37,888 nucleotides of DNA from Bifidobacterium breve (GCA_945878785.1 CAMDVC010000002.1:1-37888), one strand, 5' to 3'. Positions 6,651 to 15,160 are shown, counted from the first letter of the stretch. Notes: generated from the letters alone by a model not told the origin. Program-made: numbers and translations.

Positions 6651-7365
6651 GTGATTGAGTGGCGGCACTTGCCACTAAGAACCCTGCAAACAAAATTGCA
6701 ATGCCCAACATGAGCGTGACGGCAAATGCGGTGTCTTCGCCTAGTCGCCCAGACAATGTTCCACTTGCAGCCAACGTGGCTGCCCCGAGGGCGATGAGTG
6801 CATTACCAATCGCAAGTTTCGGAGCTGATGTCACGTGTCGTTCAACAGTTGACGACAGTGCGGGGTTTGCGCCACGTATCACGCGCCACACCGACCAGAT
6901 GGCGCCACCAAAAATAATGAGCGCAGGAATTGATGAACCGACTGCAGCAAGAATGCGCGGCAGGGCTGTAAAGAGGTCACTGCCTTGAGGCATATCTGTT
7001 GGATTGATGGCGCCCTTCATTGGTGCCGTGAGGATGATGCCGGTGGAAAATCCGCTGAAGACAAGAAGGCACTGGGCGACCATGTGACCTGTTCGTTGGC
7101 CAGCCAAGAGATAGATGGTGCCTAGCGCCAGCCAGGGAACATTGATGACGGCACCAAAGAGGAAAAAGACTCGAAATGAGGCCGTACTCCAGCCCCGAGC
7201 CTCCGCCCACCAGAGAGCCAGAGCCGCAATGGCAAAGAGGCCCATAGCGATTGTCCATGCCAATTCATGGGGCCTGCGCCTACGAAGCCACCGATCCAAG
7301 GTGCTGAGACCAAAGGCCACAGCGATAATGAAGGAAGCTGCGGCAAGCGCCGTATTGAGGGTCAC
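6616..7365 (-). CDS. Polytopic membrane protein, function unknown
   Basis: About 249 residues with roughly seven hydrophobic segments, for example LNTALAAASFIIAVAFGLS, LAWTIAMGLFAIAALALWW, VFFLFGAVINVPWLALGTIY, MVAQCLLVFSGFSTGIIL, IPALIIFGGAIWSVWRVI, LAIGNALIALGAATLAAS and VTLMLGIAILFAGFLVA. I do not recognise the family. The ORF track starts at 7542 inside rex. The GTG at 7365 is preferred because hydrophobic sequence starts there and TAACAT lies 7 nt upstream on this strand, the leaderless arrangement seen elsewhere. It diverges from rex and shares the region with the candidate Rex operator. Its 3' end overlaps the acyl-CoA ligase by 35 bp. Confidence 0.72.
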   Translation of the reverse strand: MTLNTALAAASFIIAVAFGLSTLDRWLRRRRPHELAWTIAMGLFAIAALALWWAEARGWSTASFRVFFLFGAVINVPWLALGTIYLLAGQRTGHMVAQCLLVFSGFSTGIILTAPMKGAINPTDMPQGSDLFTALPRILAAVGSSIPALIIFGGAIWSVWRVIRGANPALSSTVERHVTSAPKLAIGNALIALGAATLAASGTLSGRLGEDTAFAVTLMLGIAILFAGFLVASAATQSPTVKRSAELFR

Positions 7366-7372
7366 AGTCCCA

Positions 7373-7378
7373 ATGTTA
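7373..7378 (-). promoter_or_regulatory. Candidate -10 element for leaderless membrane-protein gene
   Basis: Read on the minus strand, TAACAT is followed by 7 nt and then the GTG start at 7365, matching the TAnnnT-N7-start layout of other first genes here. Confidence 0.4.
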
Positions 7379-7396
7379 GGCGTGAGGCTATGGACT

Positions 7397-7414
7397 TCGT
7401 GAAATGATGCACGA
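7397..7414 (+). promoter_or_regulatory. Candidate Rex operator (autoregulation)
   Basis: TCGTGAAATGATGCACGA has perfect 5-bp arms (TCGTG/CACGA) spaced as in known Rex sites and matches 13 of 18 positions of TTGTGAAATATTTCACAA by hand count. It lies between the divergent membrane-protein and rex starts, just ahead of the rex -10-like hexamer. Rex autoregulation of rex-hem operons is established in Streptomyces. Confidence 0.55.
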
Positions 7415-7419
7415 GGTAA

Positions 7420-7425
7420 TAGCGT
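7420..7425 (+). promoter_or_regulatory. Candidate -10 element of the rex-hem operon
   Basis: TAGCGT followed by 8 nt and the rex ATG at 7434. It sits 5 bp downstream of the candidate Rex operator. A G-run (GGGGG) before the ATG could instead act as a weak ribosome-binding site. Confidence 0.35.
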
Positions 7426-7433
7426 GGGGGTGC

Positions 7434-8123
7434 ATGTCGGAATCCCCCCGCCGCCGAATCCCAGAAGCTGCCCTCGGGCGTCTTCCCATATATTTGCGCA
7501 TTCTCGTTGAACTCGGCCACGAAAATGTTGCGCAAGCGTCAAGCGAGCAGCTTGCTGAACTCGCAGGAGTCAATGCTGCAAAGGTGCGCAAAGATTTGTC
7601 GTACCTCGGCACCTACGGCACTCGAGGCGTTGGTTATGAAGTGCAATTTCTCACTGTGCAGATCCAACGTGAACTAGGCCTGAACCAGGCGTGGCCAGTT
7701 GTCATTGTTGGCGCTGGAAATCTTGGACAGGCAATGGCTAACTTCACTGGCATCGCAGAGCGTGGTTTTCATATTGTCGGAGTCGTCGACAAAGACGAAT
7801 CAAAAATAGGTACGCAGGTGGGTGGTGTAAGCGTTACCCATGTCGACTCTCTCACCCAGCTTGTTCAATTGCACAAGGTCAGTATCGGAATCATTACAAC
7901 TCCGGCGGCCCATGCTCAAGACGCGGCTGATTCACTAGTGCGTGCAGGCATCGGATCCATCATGAACTTTGCTCCAACAATTTTGTCGGTACCTCGCGAT
8001 GTGCATGTGCGCAAAGTTGATCTTGCGCTTGAACTGCAGATTCTTAGCTACTACGAAGACTGCCGTAATGGCAATTTGCGCGACGTGCCTACAGACGGCC
8101 GCATAGACCCGGTGAGCGCGTAA
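7434..8123 (+). CDS. rex: Redox-sensing transcriptional repressor Rex
   Basis: A 229-residue NAD(H)-responsive repressor. The winged-helix N-terminus includes PEAALGRLPIYLRILVEL, then SSEQLAELAGVNAAKVRKDLSYLG and the family motif GTRGVGYEV. The Rossmann domain has VVIVGAGNLGQAMANF (about residues 88-103) and a C-terminal swapped helix ending LELQILSYYED. Rex leaves its operator when the NADH/NAD+ ratio rises, freeing respiratory genes. The ATG at 7434 is chosen over 7404 because it gives the normal N-terminus and the upstream start would overlap the operator. It heads the hem operon, with hemA 6 bp downstream. Confidence 0.95.
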   Translation: MSESPRRRIPEAALGRLPIYLRILVELGHENVAQASSEQLAELAGVNAAKVRKDLSYLGTYGTRGVGYEVQFLTVQIQRELGLNQAWPVVIVGAGNLGQAMANFTGIAERGFHIVGVVDKDESKIGTQVGGVSVTHVDSLTQLVQLHKVSIGIITTPAAHAQDAADSLVRAGIGSIMNFAPTILSVPRDVHVRKVDLALELQILSYYEDCRNGNLRDVPTDGRIDPVSA

Positions 8124-8129
8124 CACGAT

Positions 8130-9389
8130 ATGTCCATCGTTGTCCTCGGAATTAACTACCACACGAGTCCGGTCACATTGCTTGAAAAGGTAATGATTCC
8201 ACTTCCTGCAATGTCTGAAGCATTGCGGGTTCTTTCGAGCCATAGTGATATTCGTGAAGTTATAGTTTTGTCTACTTGCAACCGCACAGAGGTGTATGCA
8301 ATAGCCGAGAGATACCATGCCGCTCACACAGACATTCTTGAATTCTTATGTGAGACGAGTGGCCTGAGTGCAGACGAGATCACACCTCATTTGTATAGCC
8401 AATTCGATGATGACGCCGTTGTGCATCTCTTTGAAGTTGCAGCTGGAATAGATTCAGCAGTTCTCGGCGAAACTGAAATCGTTGGTCAAGTGCGTGAAGC
8501 ATGGGATTTTGCAATGAAGCAAGGTACATCGCGTAGCACATTGAATTTGTTGTTCCGTTACGCACTTGAATCCGGAAAGCGTGCCAGAACAGAAACTGGA
8601 ATTAGTCGTTCTACTGCGTCTGTTGCACATGCTGCCGTAGAAATGGCAGAAGAAATTCTCGGAACACTCAGTGGCAAACGGGTTCTTGTTGTTGGCGCTG
8701 GTGAAATGGGAGAAGGAGTCGCAGGTGCGTTGTCTCGTGCTGGTACCGAAAGCATTACTGTTCTCAACCGCACCGTTTCTCGGGCAGAAGCACTCGCAGA
8801 CAAGATTGGTGCTCGCGTTTCTGACTTTGAAAGTCTCGAAAATGAACTATCCACAGCAGATGTTGTGTTGGCGTGCACAGGTGCAGGTGGAGTCATCATT
8901 GATCACGAGTTATTGGCTCGTGTTCGACAGGGCGTTTCAACACCGTTACTTGTGGTTGATATCGCGTTACCGCGTGACGTTGCTGCGAGCGTTGCAGAGT
9001 TGCCTGGCGTGACATTGCGAGACCTCGATAATCTCAGTGACTGGGCGCAGCGGGGTATTGATAAGCGTTCATCTGAAGTGGGCCAGGTTCGCGAAATTAT
9101 TGGTGAAGAAGTGAAACGCTTCCTGCTTGATCAAACACAACGACAGGCAGCGCCGCTAGTCGCCCAATTACGTGAAGTAGTCGAATCAATTCGCACGGCC
9201 GAGATGGATCGGTTTGAGACAGCGTTGTCAGCGATGACCCCAGAACAGCGGGAACTTGTGGAATCCATCTCTCACGGCATCATCAACAAAATGCTTCATG
9301 TCCCCTCTGTGCGCCTTCGTGAGGCTGCCGGAACTCCACAGGGAGAACGACTGTCAGCTGCGGTCCGAGATTTGTTTAGTCTCGACTAA
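8130..9389 (+). CDS. hemA: Glutamyl-tRNA reductase
   Basis: A 419-residue enzyme that reduces glutamyl-tRNA(Glu) to glutamate-1-semialdehyde with NADPH, the committed step of C5-pathway haem synthesis. The catalytic Cys50 lies in LSTCNRTEVYA. GETEIVGQVREAW, FRYALESGKRARTETGI and the NADPH loop VLVVGAGEMGEG (about residues 185-196) are all present, as is the C-terminal dimerisation helix region. Length is normal. It is the second gene of a rex-hemACDBL operon, so redox state would govern entry into haem synthesis. Confidence 0.96.
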   Translation: MSIVVLGINYHTSPVTLLEKVMIPLPAMSEALRVLSSHSDIREVIVLSTCNRTEVYAIAERYHAAHTDILEFLCETSGLSADEITPHLYSQFDDDAVVHLFEVAAGIDSAVLGETEIVGQVREAWDFAMKQGTSRSTLNLLFRYALESGKRARTETGISRSTASVAHAAVEMAEEILGTLSGKRVLVVGAGEMGEGVAGALSRAGTESITVLNRTVSRAEALADKIGARVSDFESLENELSTADVVLACTGAGGVIIDHELLARVRQGVSTPLLVVDIALPRDVAASVAELPGVTLRDLDNLSDWAQRGIDKRSSEVGQVREIIGEEVKRFLLDQTQRQAAPLVAQLREVVESIRTAEMDRFETALSAMTPEQRELVESISHGIINKMLHVPSVRLREAAGTPQGERLSAAVRDLFSLD

Positions 9390-9397
9390 GAACATCT

Positions 9398-10282
9398 ATG
9401 ACAACTATTCGTATCGCCACACGCTCCAGCGCACAAGCACGCACTCAGGCAGAGGCGGTCGGCGCATTATTGATAGCCGCCAGCGACGGCGTTGCAGTTG
9501 AGTACGTGTTTGTTGATACGCACGGCGATCTCAACGCAACAACTCCGTTACATCTCATGGGTGGTCAAGGCGTCTTTGTGAAGGAAGTGCAGCGTGCAGT
9601 ACTTGAGAATCACGCAGATATTGCAGTGCACTCTGCAAAAGATCTTCCCTCGCAGAACGCAGACGGGCTCGTAATTGGTGCAATTGGCGAACGCCGAACA
9701 CCAAATGATGCCTTAGTCGGGAAACGATTAGAGGAACTTGCAGTTGGCGCCACCATTGCCACTGGGTCAGTTCGCCGCCGTGCGCAACTGATGCGCGTTC
9801 GTCCTGATCTGCAATTTGTTGACCTTCGCGGAAATATCCAAACTCGTTTATCGAAAATTCCTGACGGTGGCGCAATTGTCATGGCTGTTGCAGCGTTAGA
9901 AATTCTTGACATGACATTGCATATTGATGAGGTGCTTGATCTAGACGTGGCTGTTCCAATGGTGGGGCAAGGCAGTGTGGCAATCGAGGCGCGTACTGAT
10001 GACACTGAAACACGAGCGATCCTTACGCTTATTGATCACGCAGCAAGTCGTCGTGCAGTAGAGACAGAACGCGCCTTTCTTGCAGAACTTGGTGCTGGCT
10101 GTTCTTTGCCAGTGGGTGCACATCTGTCGAACGACGGAGTGTTTCGCGCGTTCATGGCAAATGATGATTTCAGTGACTCGGTACAGATTGTCGGTTCTAT
10201 TGGTGATTCTGACGACTTTCGTGTCGTCGGAATAACTGCAGCAATTGAGTGCCGTGCTCGACTCGCAAAGCCACTTAATTAA
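9398..10282 (+). CDS. hemC: Porphobilinogen deaminase (hydroxymethylbilane synthase)
   Basis: A 294-residue enzyme that joins four porphobilinogens into hydroxymethylbilane. It has IRIATRSSAQARTQA at the N-terminus, GQGVFVKEVQRAVL, HSAKDLPS with the catalytic Asp82, TGSVRRRAQL, and the dipyrromethane cofactor Cys235 in GAGCSLPVGAH. The open reading frame is complete and lies 8 bp after hemA. Confidence 0.95.
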   Translation: MTTIRIATRSSAQARTQAEAVGALLIAASDGVAVEYVFVDTHGDLNATTPLHLMGGQGVFVKEVQRAVLENHADIAVHSAKDLPSQNADGLVIGAIGERRTPNDALVGKRLEELAVGATIATGSVRRRAQLMRVRPDLQFVDLRGNIQTRLSKIPDGGAIVMAVAALEILDMTLHIDEVLDLDVAVPMVGQGSVAIEARTDDTETRAILTLIDHAASRRAVETERAFLAELGAGCSLPVGAHLSNDGVFRAFMANDDFSDSVQIVGSIGDSDDFRVVGITAAIECRARLAKPLN

Positions 10283-10287
10283 CGTTC

Positions 10288-11028
10288 ATGGGTAGTCCAC
10301 TTGATAATCGTTCAGTGGTTATCACTCGATCCATTTCACAAAACGAATCGTTGCGTCGTTTATTGGAAGCTCGTGGTGCGCGAGTAGTTGAAGTTCCACT
10401 CATCGCTATTACCGAACCCGAAGATGAGGGACGTGAGCGAGATGAAGTTCTTCAGCATTTTGATCAATTCGATTGGATCGTTGTGACATCGCCTAATGGT
10501 GCAGATTGTATAGCCCCATTCCTTGTTGCTGCCCATGCTGCTGGTGATGCTGAACGTTTTCCATCACTTGCTGCTGTTGGTGAAGCAACGGCACGTTCGC
10601 TTGGTGTCACGGTGGCGATGACAGCTAATCCTGCGAGAGCTGATGTACTTGCCGAGCAGTTTCCAACCGGCACTGGATCAGTCTTGGTTGTGCAAGGAAA
10701 TTTGGCTGATGATTCGTTGAGTAGCTCGCTACGCGCAAAAGGGTGGGCAGTGACTCAAGTAGTCGCATATCGCACTGTGCAACTACGACCCACGCGCGAA
10801 ATAATGTTGCCAGCAATGGCCGCAGATGTGTTGCTGCTCGCATCAGGCAGTGCAGCGAACGCGTGGTTCGACGCATTCGGAACAACTACGCCACCGTTTG
10901 TGGTTGCGATGGGACCATCAACAGCCAAAGTCGCGTCTGCTCTTGGTATTGATGTATCGGCCGTAGCGCCCGAACAAACACTTGAATCAATGATTCAGAC
11001 CGCTGAAAGAGTGCTTGCCGACGTGTAA
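10288..11028 (+). CDS. hemD: Uroporphyrinogen-III synthase
   Basis: A 246-residue protein of the poorly conserved HemD family, which cyclises hydroxymethylbilane with inversion of ring D. Recognisable elements are VVITRSISQNESLRRLLEARGARVVEVPLI at the N-terminus, FDWIVVTSPNGADC, AAVGEATARSLG, the TQVVAYRT linker between the two lobes, and LLLASGSAANAWFDA. Position directly after hemC (5 bp) supports the call. A 47-bp gap before hemB is the largest in the operon. Confidence 0.88.
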   Translation: MGSPLDNRSVVITRSISQNESLRRLLEARGARVVEVPLIAITEPEDEGRERDEVLQHFDQFDWIVVTSPNGADCIAPFLVAAHAAGDAERFPSLAAVGEATARSLGVTVAMTANPARADVLAEQFPTGTGSVLVVQGNLADDSLSSSLRAKGWAVTQVVAYRTVQLRPTREIMLPAMAADVLLLASGSAANAWFDAFGTTTPPFVVAMGPSTAKVASALGIDVSAVAPEQTLESMIQTAERVLADV

Positions 11029-11075
11029 CTGGTGGTGCCTGTCGATGCTGGCGCAATAGCCAATAGCATTACAGT

Positions 11076-12056
11076 GTGGCTTTCCCTGTTTCACGCCCCC
11101 GCCGGCTACGCACCACTCACGCCATGCGTGAATTGGTTGCTGAGACCCGCCTTCATGTCTCAGATCTTGTTGCGCCGTTGTTTGTTCGCGAAGGAATTTC
11201 TGCCCCGCAGCCGATTGGGTCGCTGCCAGGCGTCGTTCAGCACACTCGTGAATCTCTTGTCGCCGAAGTGGTTTCTTTGCGTGACCTTGGCGTGCGCGCC
11301 GTGATTTTGTTTGGAATCCCTGTCGTAAAAGACGCAGTGGGCTCAGGAGCGTATGACCCAGATGGCATTGTCCAGGTGGCACTTCGTGATCTGCGAGCTG
11401 CAGTGGGCGATGACATGGTCATCATGGCCGACCTGTGCGTTGATGAATACACGTCCCATGGGCACTGCGGAATTATTGGGGCCAACGGAGACGTCGACAA
11501 TGATGCGACGCTTGCGATCTATTGCAAAACCGCTCTTGCACAAGCAGGGGCCGGAGCGCACGTTGTAGCGCCGAGCGGCATGATGGACGGACAAGTGGGT
11601 GCTATTCGCGCCGCACTTGATGGTGCTGGGCATCAGAATGTGGCAATTATGGCCTATTCGGCAAAATATGCCTCGGCGCTGTACGGACCATTCCGTGATG
11701 CAGTTGATGTGCACATTGAAGGTGGAGGTCACCGCAAGGGGTACCAACAGGATTGGCGTAATACCCGGGAGTCGATGCGCGAGGTTTTTGAAGATCTTGA
11801 ACAAGGTGCTGACATTGTGATGATTAAGCCTGCGCTGTCCTATCTCGATGTCATAACTCATGTGCGCGAAGCAGTCGATGTGCCAGTCGCGGCGTATCAC
11901 GTGAGCGGCGAGTATTCCATGATTAAGGCTGCTGCTGAACGCGGATGGATTGATCATGATGCAGTTGCGCTCGAGCAACTAACAGCAATCAAGCGTGCTG
12001 GTGCTGACATTATTCTCACGTACCTCACGCGCTGGTTCGCTGAATATTCTTCATAA
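11076..12056 (+). CDS. hemB: Porphobilinogen synthase (delta-aminolevulinate dehydratase)
   Basis: A 326-residue enzyme that condenses two 5-aminolevulinate molecules to porphobilinogen. Schiff-base lysines are K197 (YSAKYAS) and K251 (MIKPALSYLD). The metal region reads DLCVDEYTSHGHCG, giving C121, D123 and C131: two of the three Cys of the Zn-type site, with Asp replacing the middle one, a hybrid known in actinobacteria. GTG at 11076 starts the normal FPVSRPRRLRTTHAMREL N-terminus. It is the fifth gene of the operon. Confidence 0.95.
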   Translation: MAFPVSRPRRLRTTHAMRELVAETRLHVSDLVAPLFVREGISAPQPIGSLPGVVQHTRESLVAEVVSLRDLGVRAVILFGIPVVKDAVGSGAYDPDGIVQVALRDLRAAVGDDMVIMADLCVDEYTSHGHCGIIGANGDVDNDATLAIYCKTALAQAGAGAHVVAPSGMMDGQVGAIRAALDGAGHQNVAIMAYSAKYASALYGPFRDAVDVHIEGGGHRKGYQQDWRNTRESMREVFEDLEQGADIVMIKPALSYLDVITHVREAVDVPVAAYHVSGEYSMIKAAAERGWIDHDAVALEQLTAIKRAGADIILTYLTRWFAEYSS

Positions 12057-12067
12057 GGAAACACGCA

Positions 12068-13420
12068 ATGAACTCACCGATCCCTCTTTGTGATGCCAAC
12101 GCTTGCGTTGCTGCCGGCTGTACTGCAACTGTCTGTCGAGGCATTGGAATTGCATCGAACCAAGTTTTGTTTGATCGTTCTGCGCTAGTCATTCCTGGCG
12201 GAGTTAACTCGTCTATTCGTGCATTCAAAGCTGTTGGAGGTACTCCCTATGTTGTGTCTCGTGCTGACGGTGCATTTGTATATGACGTGGAAGGCAATGA
12301 ACTTATTGACTTGGTTCAAAGTTACGGTGCCATCATTCTTGGACACGCACATCCAAAAGTAACTGAAGCTATTCGTAGTGCAGCAGAAGATGGTACGTCG
12401 TATGGTGCACCCACTCCGCGTGAAATGAAATTGGCAGAAGCAATTTCAGAACGGGTTCTCTCCTGTGAGCGCGTTCGTTTCATGAATAGTGGAACAGAAG
12501 CAACAAGTACTGCAGTCCGTTTGGCACGCGGAGCAACTGGACGAAAGCGCATTGTTACATTCCATGGAAACTTTCATGGTGCTACTGATGCATTATTGGC
12601 CGCAGGTGGAAGTGGTTTAGCAACGCTTGGTCTGCCAGGTACTGCTGGTGTACCCAATGAAGCAGTTGCTAATACATGGGTACTGCCATACAACGTTGTA
12701 CCAACACTTGATAATGATGTCGCTGCAGTTTTTGTTGAACCCGTTGCTGCAAACATGGGGTTAGTTGCCCCTGCCCCAGGGTTTCTCGAAGGACTTCGTG
12801 CAGAGTGCGACCGAGTCGGTGCGCTACTTGTATTTGACGAAGTGATTACCGGGTTCCGTCTGGGTTCTGGTGGTGCTCAAGCTAAATACGATGTGCGACC
12901 AGATCTCACATGCTTTGGAAAAGTTATTGGTGGCGGATTACCAATTGGCGCAGTCGGTGGTCGACGCGACATCATGGAAAATCTCACACCACTTGGTGCG
13001 GTATTTCACGCAGGAACTCTTGCGGGAAACCCTCTTGCCACTGCGGCTGGTCTTGCAGCGCTCAATGAATTATCTGATGATGTATATATGGAATTGTCGG
13101 CACGAGCTCGTTTTACTGCGGCGATGTTGCGTGATGTATGTAGTGATGCAGGAATTCCTGCACAGTTTCCGGTTGTCGGAACTTTGATCGGAATGTATTT
13201 CGGAAACGAACTTGGCACGAAGACTCCAACGAATTTCGAAGAGGCACAAACGACAGATGAAGCGTTATACGCAAAAGTGTTTCATGCATTATTGAGCGGG
13301 GGCGTTGCGTTAGCACCCGGAGCATATGAGGCTGTATTCGTTGGTCTTTCTCACACCGATTCAGTTCTTGATCAGTTAGCAGTTCGTGTGTCCGCGGCGT
13401 TGAAAGGCCTCATGAATTGA
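12068..13420 (+). CDS. hemL: Glutamate-1-semialdehyde 2,1-aminomutase with Cys-rich N-terminal extension
   Basis: A 450-residue PLP enzyme converting glutamate-1-semialdehyde to 5-aminolevulinate. IPGGVNSSIRAF, SYGAIILGHAHP, MNSGTEAT, FDEVITGFR and the PLP Lys285 (CFGKVIGGGLPIGAVGG) identify it. The domain usually begins about ten residues before IPGGVN, so roughly 27 residues are extra. They carry four cysteines at exact five-residue steps (C8, C13, C18, C23). The ATG at 12068 has AAGGA 8 nt upstream, and the only obvious in-frame alternative (a TTG before LFDRS) has no such site, so the extension is probably translated. Metal binding is possible but unproven. Confidence 0.93.
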   Translation: MNSPIPLCDANACVAAGCTATVCRGIGIASNQVLFDRSALVIPGGVNSSIRAFKAVGGTPYVVSRADGAFVYDVEGNELIDLVQSYGAIILGHAHPKVTEAIRSAAEDGTSYGAPTPREMKLAEAISERVLSCERVRFMNSGTEATSTAVRLARGATGRKRIVTFHGNFHGATDALLAAGGSGLATLGLPGTAGVPNEAVANTWVLPYNVVPTLDNDVAAVFVEPVAANMGLVAPAPGFLEGLRAECDRVGALLVFDEVITGFRLGSGGAQAKYDVRPDLTCFGKVIGGGLPIGAVGGRRDIMENLTPLGAVFHAGTLAGNPLATAAGLAALNELSDDVYMELSARARFTAAMLRDVCSDAGIPAQFPVVGTLIGMYFGNELGTKTPTNFEEAQTTDEALYAKVFHALLSGGVALAPGAYEAVFVGLSHTDSVLDQLAVRVSAALKGLMN

Positions 13421-14016
13421 GTCGGCGAATTCTTGCCGGGCTTTTTGTAGTGTTCCTCGCTGTAATTTTTATTCTCGCCACCCGCGGGTCATCATCAGAA
13501 ATATCTGTCACTCAAACACTTCGTAAAATTGATTTGGTCGCAAGTGTTAATTCAATCAATGTCGATTCTTCATGGTCACAAGAAAGTGACAGTACTCGTG
13601 GCGGTGCCATGCGGTTATCTCTTGATGACTTGCGAGTGTTGACTGTGCAAGACGGAACATTGACTGCAAACTACGGTTCGATTTCGGCGTGTACCGATTT
13701 TGTAAGACCAAATGCATGTGTACTTTTAGCAGACATGTTGGGAGACGCGATTGTGTGGTTTGCACTTATGCCGGCCGATGTAATGGCCGGCCGAGAGTTT
13801 TTAACTTTGCCAGGTTTGGTCGACATGCAAGCCAATGGTGATGAAGGAATTTTGCGAAATGGCTGGGTAGTGAAGTTGGCAGCGCCGGTGAAGCGAGAAT
13901 GTGGCGACGTAACAACTTCATCGTTGCGCGACTTCATCACGCGTTTTCCTGATCAGCTCAGCAAAACAATTGTGAATCTCACTACTGACAATGTTGTAAC
14001 TGTGAAGTGTAAATAA
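13417..14016 (+). CDS. Membrane-anchored protein of unknown function
   Basis: 199 residues. It has a basic N-terminus (SRRIL), one hydrophobic helix (about residues 5-22, AGLFVVFLAVIFILAT), then a presumably extracytoplasmic domain with several Cys (CTDF, NACVLL, KREC, VKCK). No lipobox or known domain is recognised. It starts with TTG overlapping the hemL stop by four bases, so it is probably translated with the hem operon. Its stop codon touches the stop codon of the convergent cytochrome c gene with no bases between. A link to haem or cytochrome assembly is only suggested by position. Confidence 0.65.
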   Translation: MSRRILAGLFVVFLAVIFILATRGSSSEISVTQTLRKIDLVASVNSINVDSSWSQESDSTRGGAMRLSLDDLRVLTVQDGTLTANYGSISACTDFVRPNACVLLADMLGDAIVWFALMPADVMAGREFLTLPGLVDMQANGDEGILRNGWVVKLAAPVKRECGDVTTSSLRDFITRFPDQLSKTIVNLTTDNVVTVKCK

Positions 14017-14829
14017 TTATTTAGCGATTGAGGCGCGAGGTTCAGTGCCTACGGCGCCTGGTTTTTCAGCAAGCATCGCAAAATCTTTTTCAATGCTGTC
14101 GAACGATGATGTTCCAGTTTCTAATGCCTTAAAGATTTCAGATTCTGGTGAACACCATGTCTCATACTCAGACATCCACTCTTCACTTGCAGTGTCTGCC
14201 CCAGAGGTTGTGTATCGCACATGGCATACAACGGACAGAATTTCCGCTTCAGTAAGTGCTCCACCAGCTTTTTCGCCTTGCATCGGCATGGCGTTTCCGT
14301 TGTATGAAAGTGGGGCGTGTGCGCCACCTTCACGTTTTGGATTGCCGTACAACTTAAGGCCAGATGCCACGTACTTTTGACTACCGGTGTAAACGAAGTT
14401 CAACATGTCTTCGATGTGAGGGAATGTCTTCATGACTTCACCTTGATACAAAACGCGACCAGCTCCGCCAGCTCCGGCAGCTCCATGACAACCTGCACAC
14501 GAACCATAGGTAGCAGCTCCGATCGACATTGGGCCAGCAATTACTTTCTCTGCTGGCTTTAGAGCAATGAGGTACAACATTGCCCACGCAGGAAGTAGAG
14601 CCAAAGTGGTCATTGCCCAGAACGGAATCTTTTTGCGTGTCTTAGCGGCAACAACATACGCAGGGTCTGGTATCACAGCTTTCGGCGCCGGGGCTTCTTT
14701 TGCCTTTGCTGGTGCAGTTGACGCGGCAGGAGAAGCGACTGCTGGAGTGCTGTCGCTGGTGCTGTCGCCAGACGCCTCTGCACGACGGGCTTTGGAGCGA
14801 TTCAGAAGGTGCTCGGGAATCTCGGTCAC
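14017..14829 (-). CDS. Membrane-anchored monohaem cytochrome c
   Basis: 270 residues. The cytosolic N-terminus carries the tag IPEHLLNRSKARR (4-16), then an Ala/Pro-rich linker and one membrane helix (about 69-90, IPFWAMTTLALLPAWAMLY). The outer domain has one CAGCH haem-c site (111-115) and a likely Met ligand in NAMPMQGEKAGG (181/183). It could pass electrons from complex III to an oxidase or be an accessory subunit. The start is GTG with GAGAGG 8 nt upstream. It is divergent from the complex III operon. The same N-terminal tag occurs twice in the subunit-IV-like protein across the divide. CxxCH requires haem attachment on the outer side. Confidence 0.85.
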   Translation of the reverse strand: MTEIPEHLLNRSKARRAEASGDSTSDSTPAVASPAASTAPAKAKEAPAPKAVIPDPAYVVAAKTRKKIPFWAMTTLALLPAWAMLYLIALKPAEKVIAGPMSIGAATYGSCAGCHGAAGAGGAGRVLYQGEVMKTFPHIEDMLNFVYTGSQKYVASGLKLYGNPKREGGAHAPLSYNGNAMPMQGEKAGGALTEAEILSVVCHVRYTTSGADTASEEWMSEYETWCSPESEIFKALETGTSSFDSIEKDFAMLAEKPGAVGTEPRASIAK

Positions 14830-15160
14830 TGCGCTTACCTCTCGGGGAGACCTGTCAGGCCTCTAAGAAGGCGGGATGCCTTCAGACGCAATGCCTGACA
14901 TGACCACGATAGACAAACTTCCCCTTATGCGAGTAATCATTTGCCAAAAGTCGAGAAATTTGTTTGTCAGGCCAAATGGTGAGGGGGGTATGAAACATGC
15001 ACAATGGCACAACCATGGCACGAATTTGCCGGCGACAAATACGGGAATTGGTCACATTCAGAAAATGGAATTTCTGCCCTTGCGATGACTAGTCTTGAAA
15101 GTGCTTAGGCACCAGCCCGATGACACAACCGTCACTAGGACCGAAGAAGAAGAATCGTTC
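14830..15160 (+). promoter_or_regulatory. Divergent intergenic region of the complex III locus
   Basis: 331 bp without a supportable gene, between the minus-strand cytochrome c gene and the complex III operon. It holds a direct repeat ATGGCAC-N4-ATGGCAC (15004-15010 and 15015-15021), spaced one helical turn apart, and an inverted repeat ATTTG-N7-CAAAT (15024-15040). Possible -35/-10 boxes exist (such as TTGTCA with TATGAA 19 nt later), but none is convincing. Both promoters must lie here. Confidence 0.45.

Noticed and set aside
7404-7433. Upstream rex start in the ORF track
   Set aside because: It would place the candidate operator inside the coding region and add residues not typical of Rex; ATG 7434 fits the family.
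11032-11304. 90-codon frame overlapping the hemB 5' end
   Set aside because: It is out of frame with hemB, whose translation is conserved from its first residues; the longer frame has no recognisable product.
14876-15088. 70-codon plus-strand ORF in the divergent gap
   Set aside because: No ribosome-binding site, no hydrophobic or conserved segment, and it lies where two promoters are needed.
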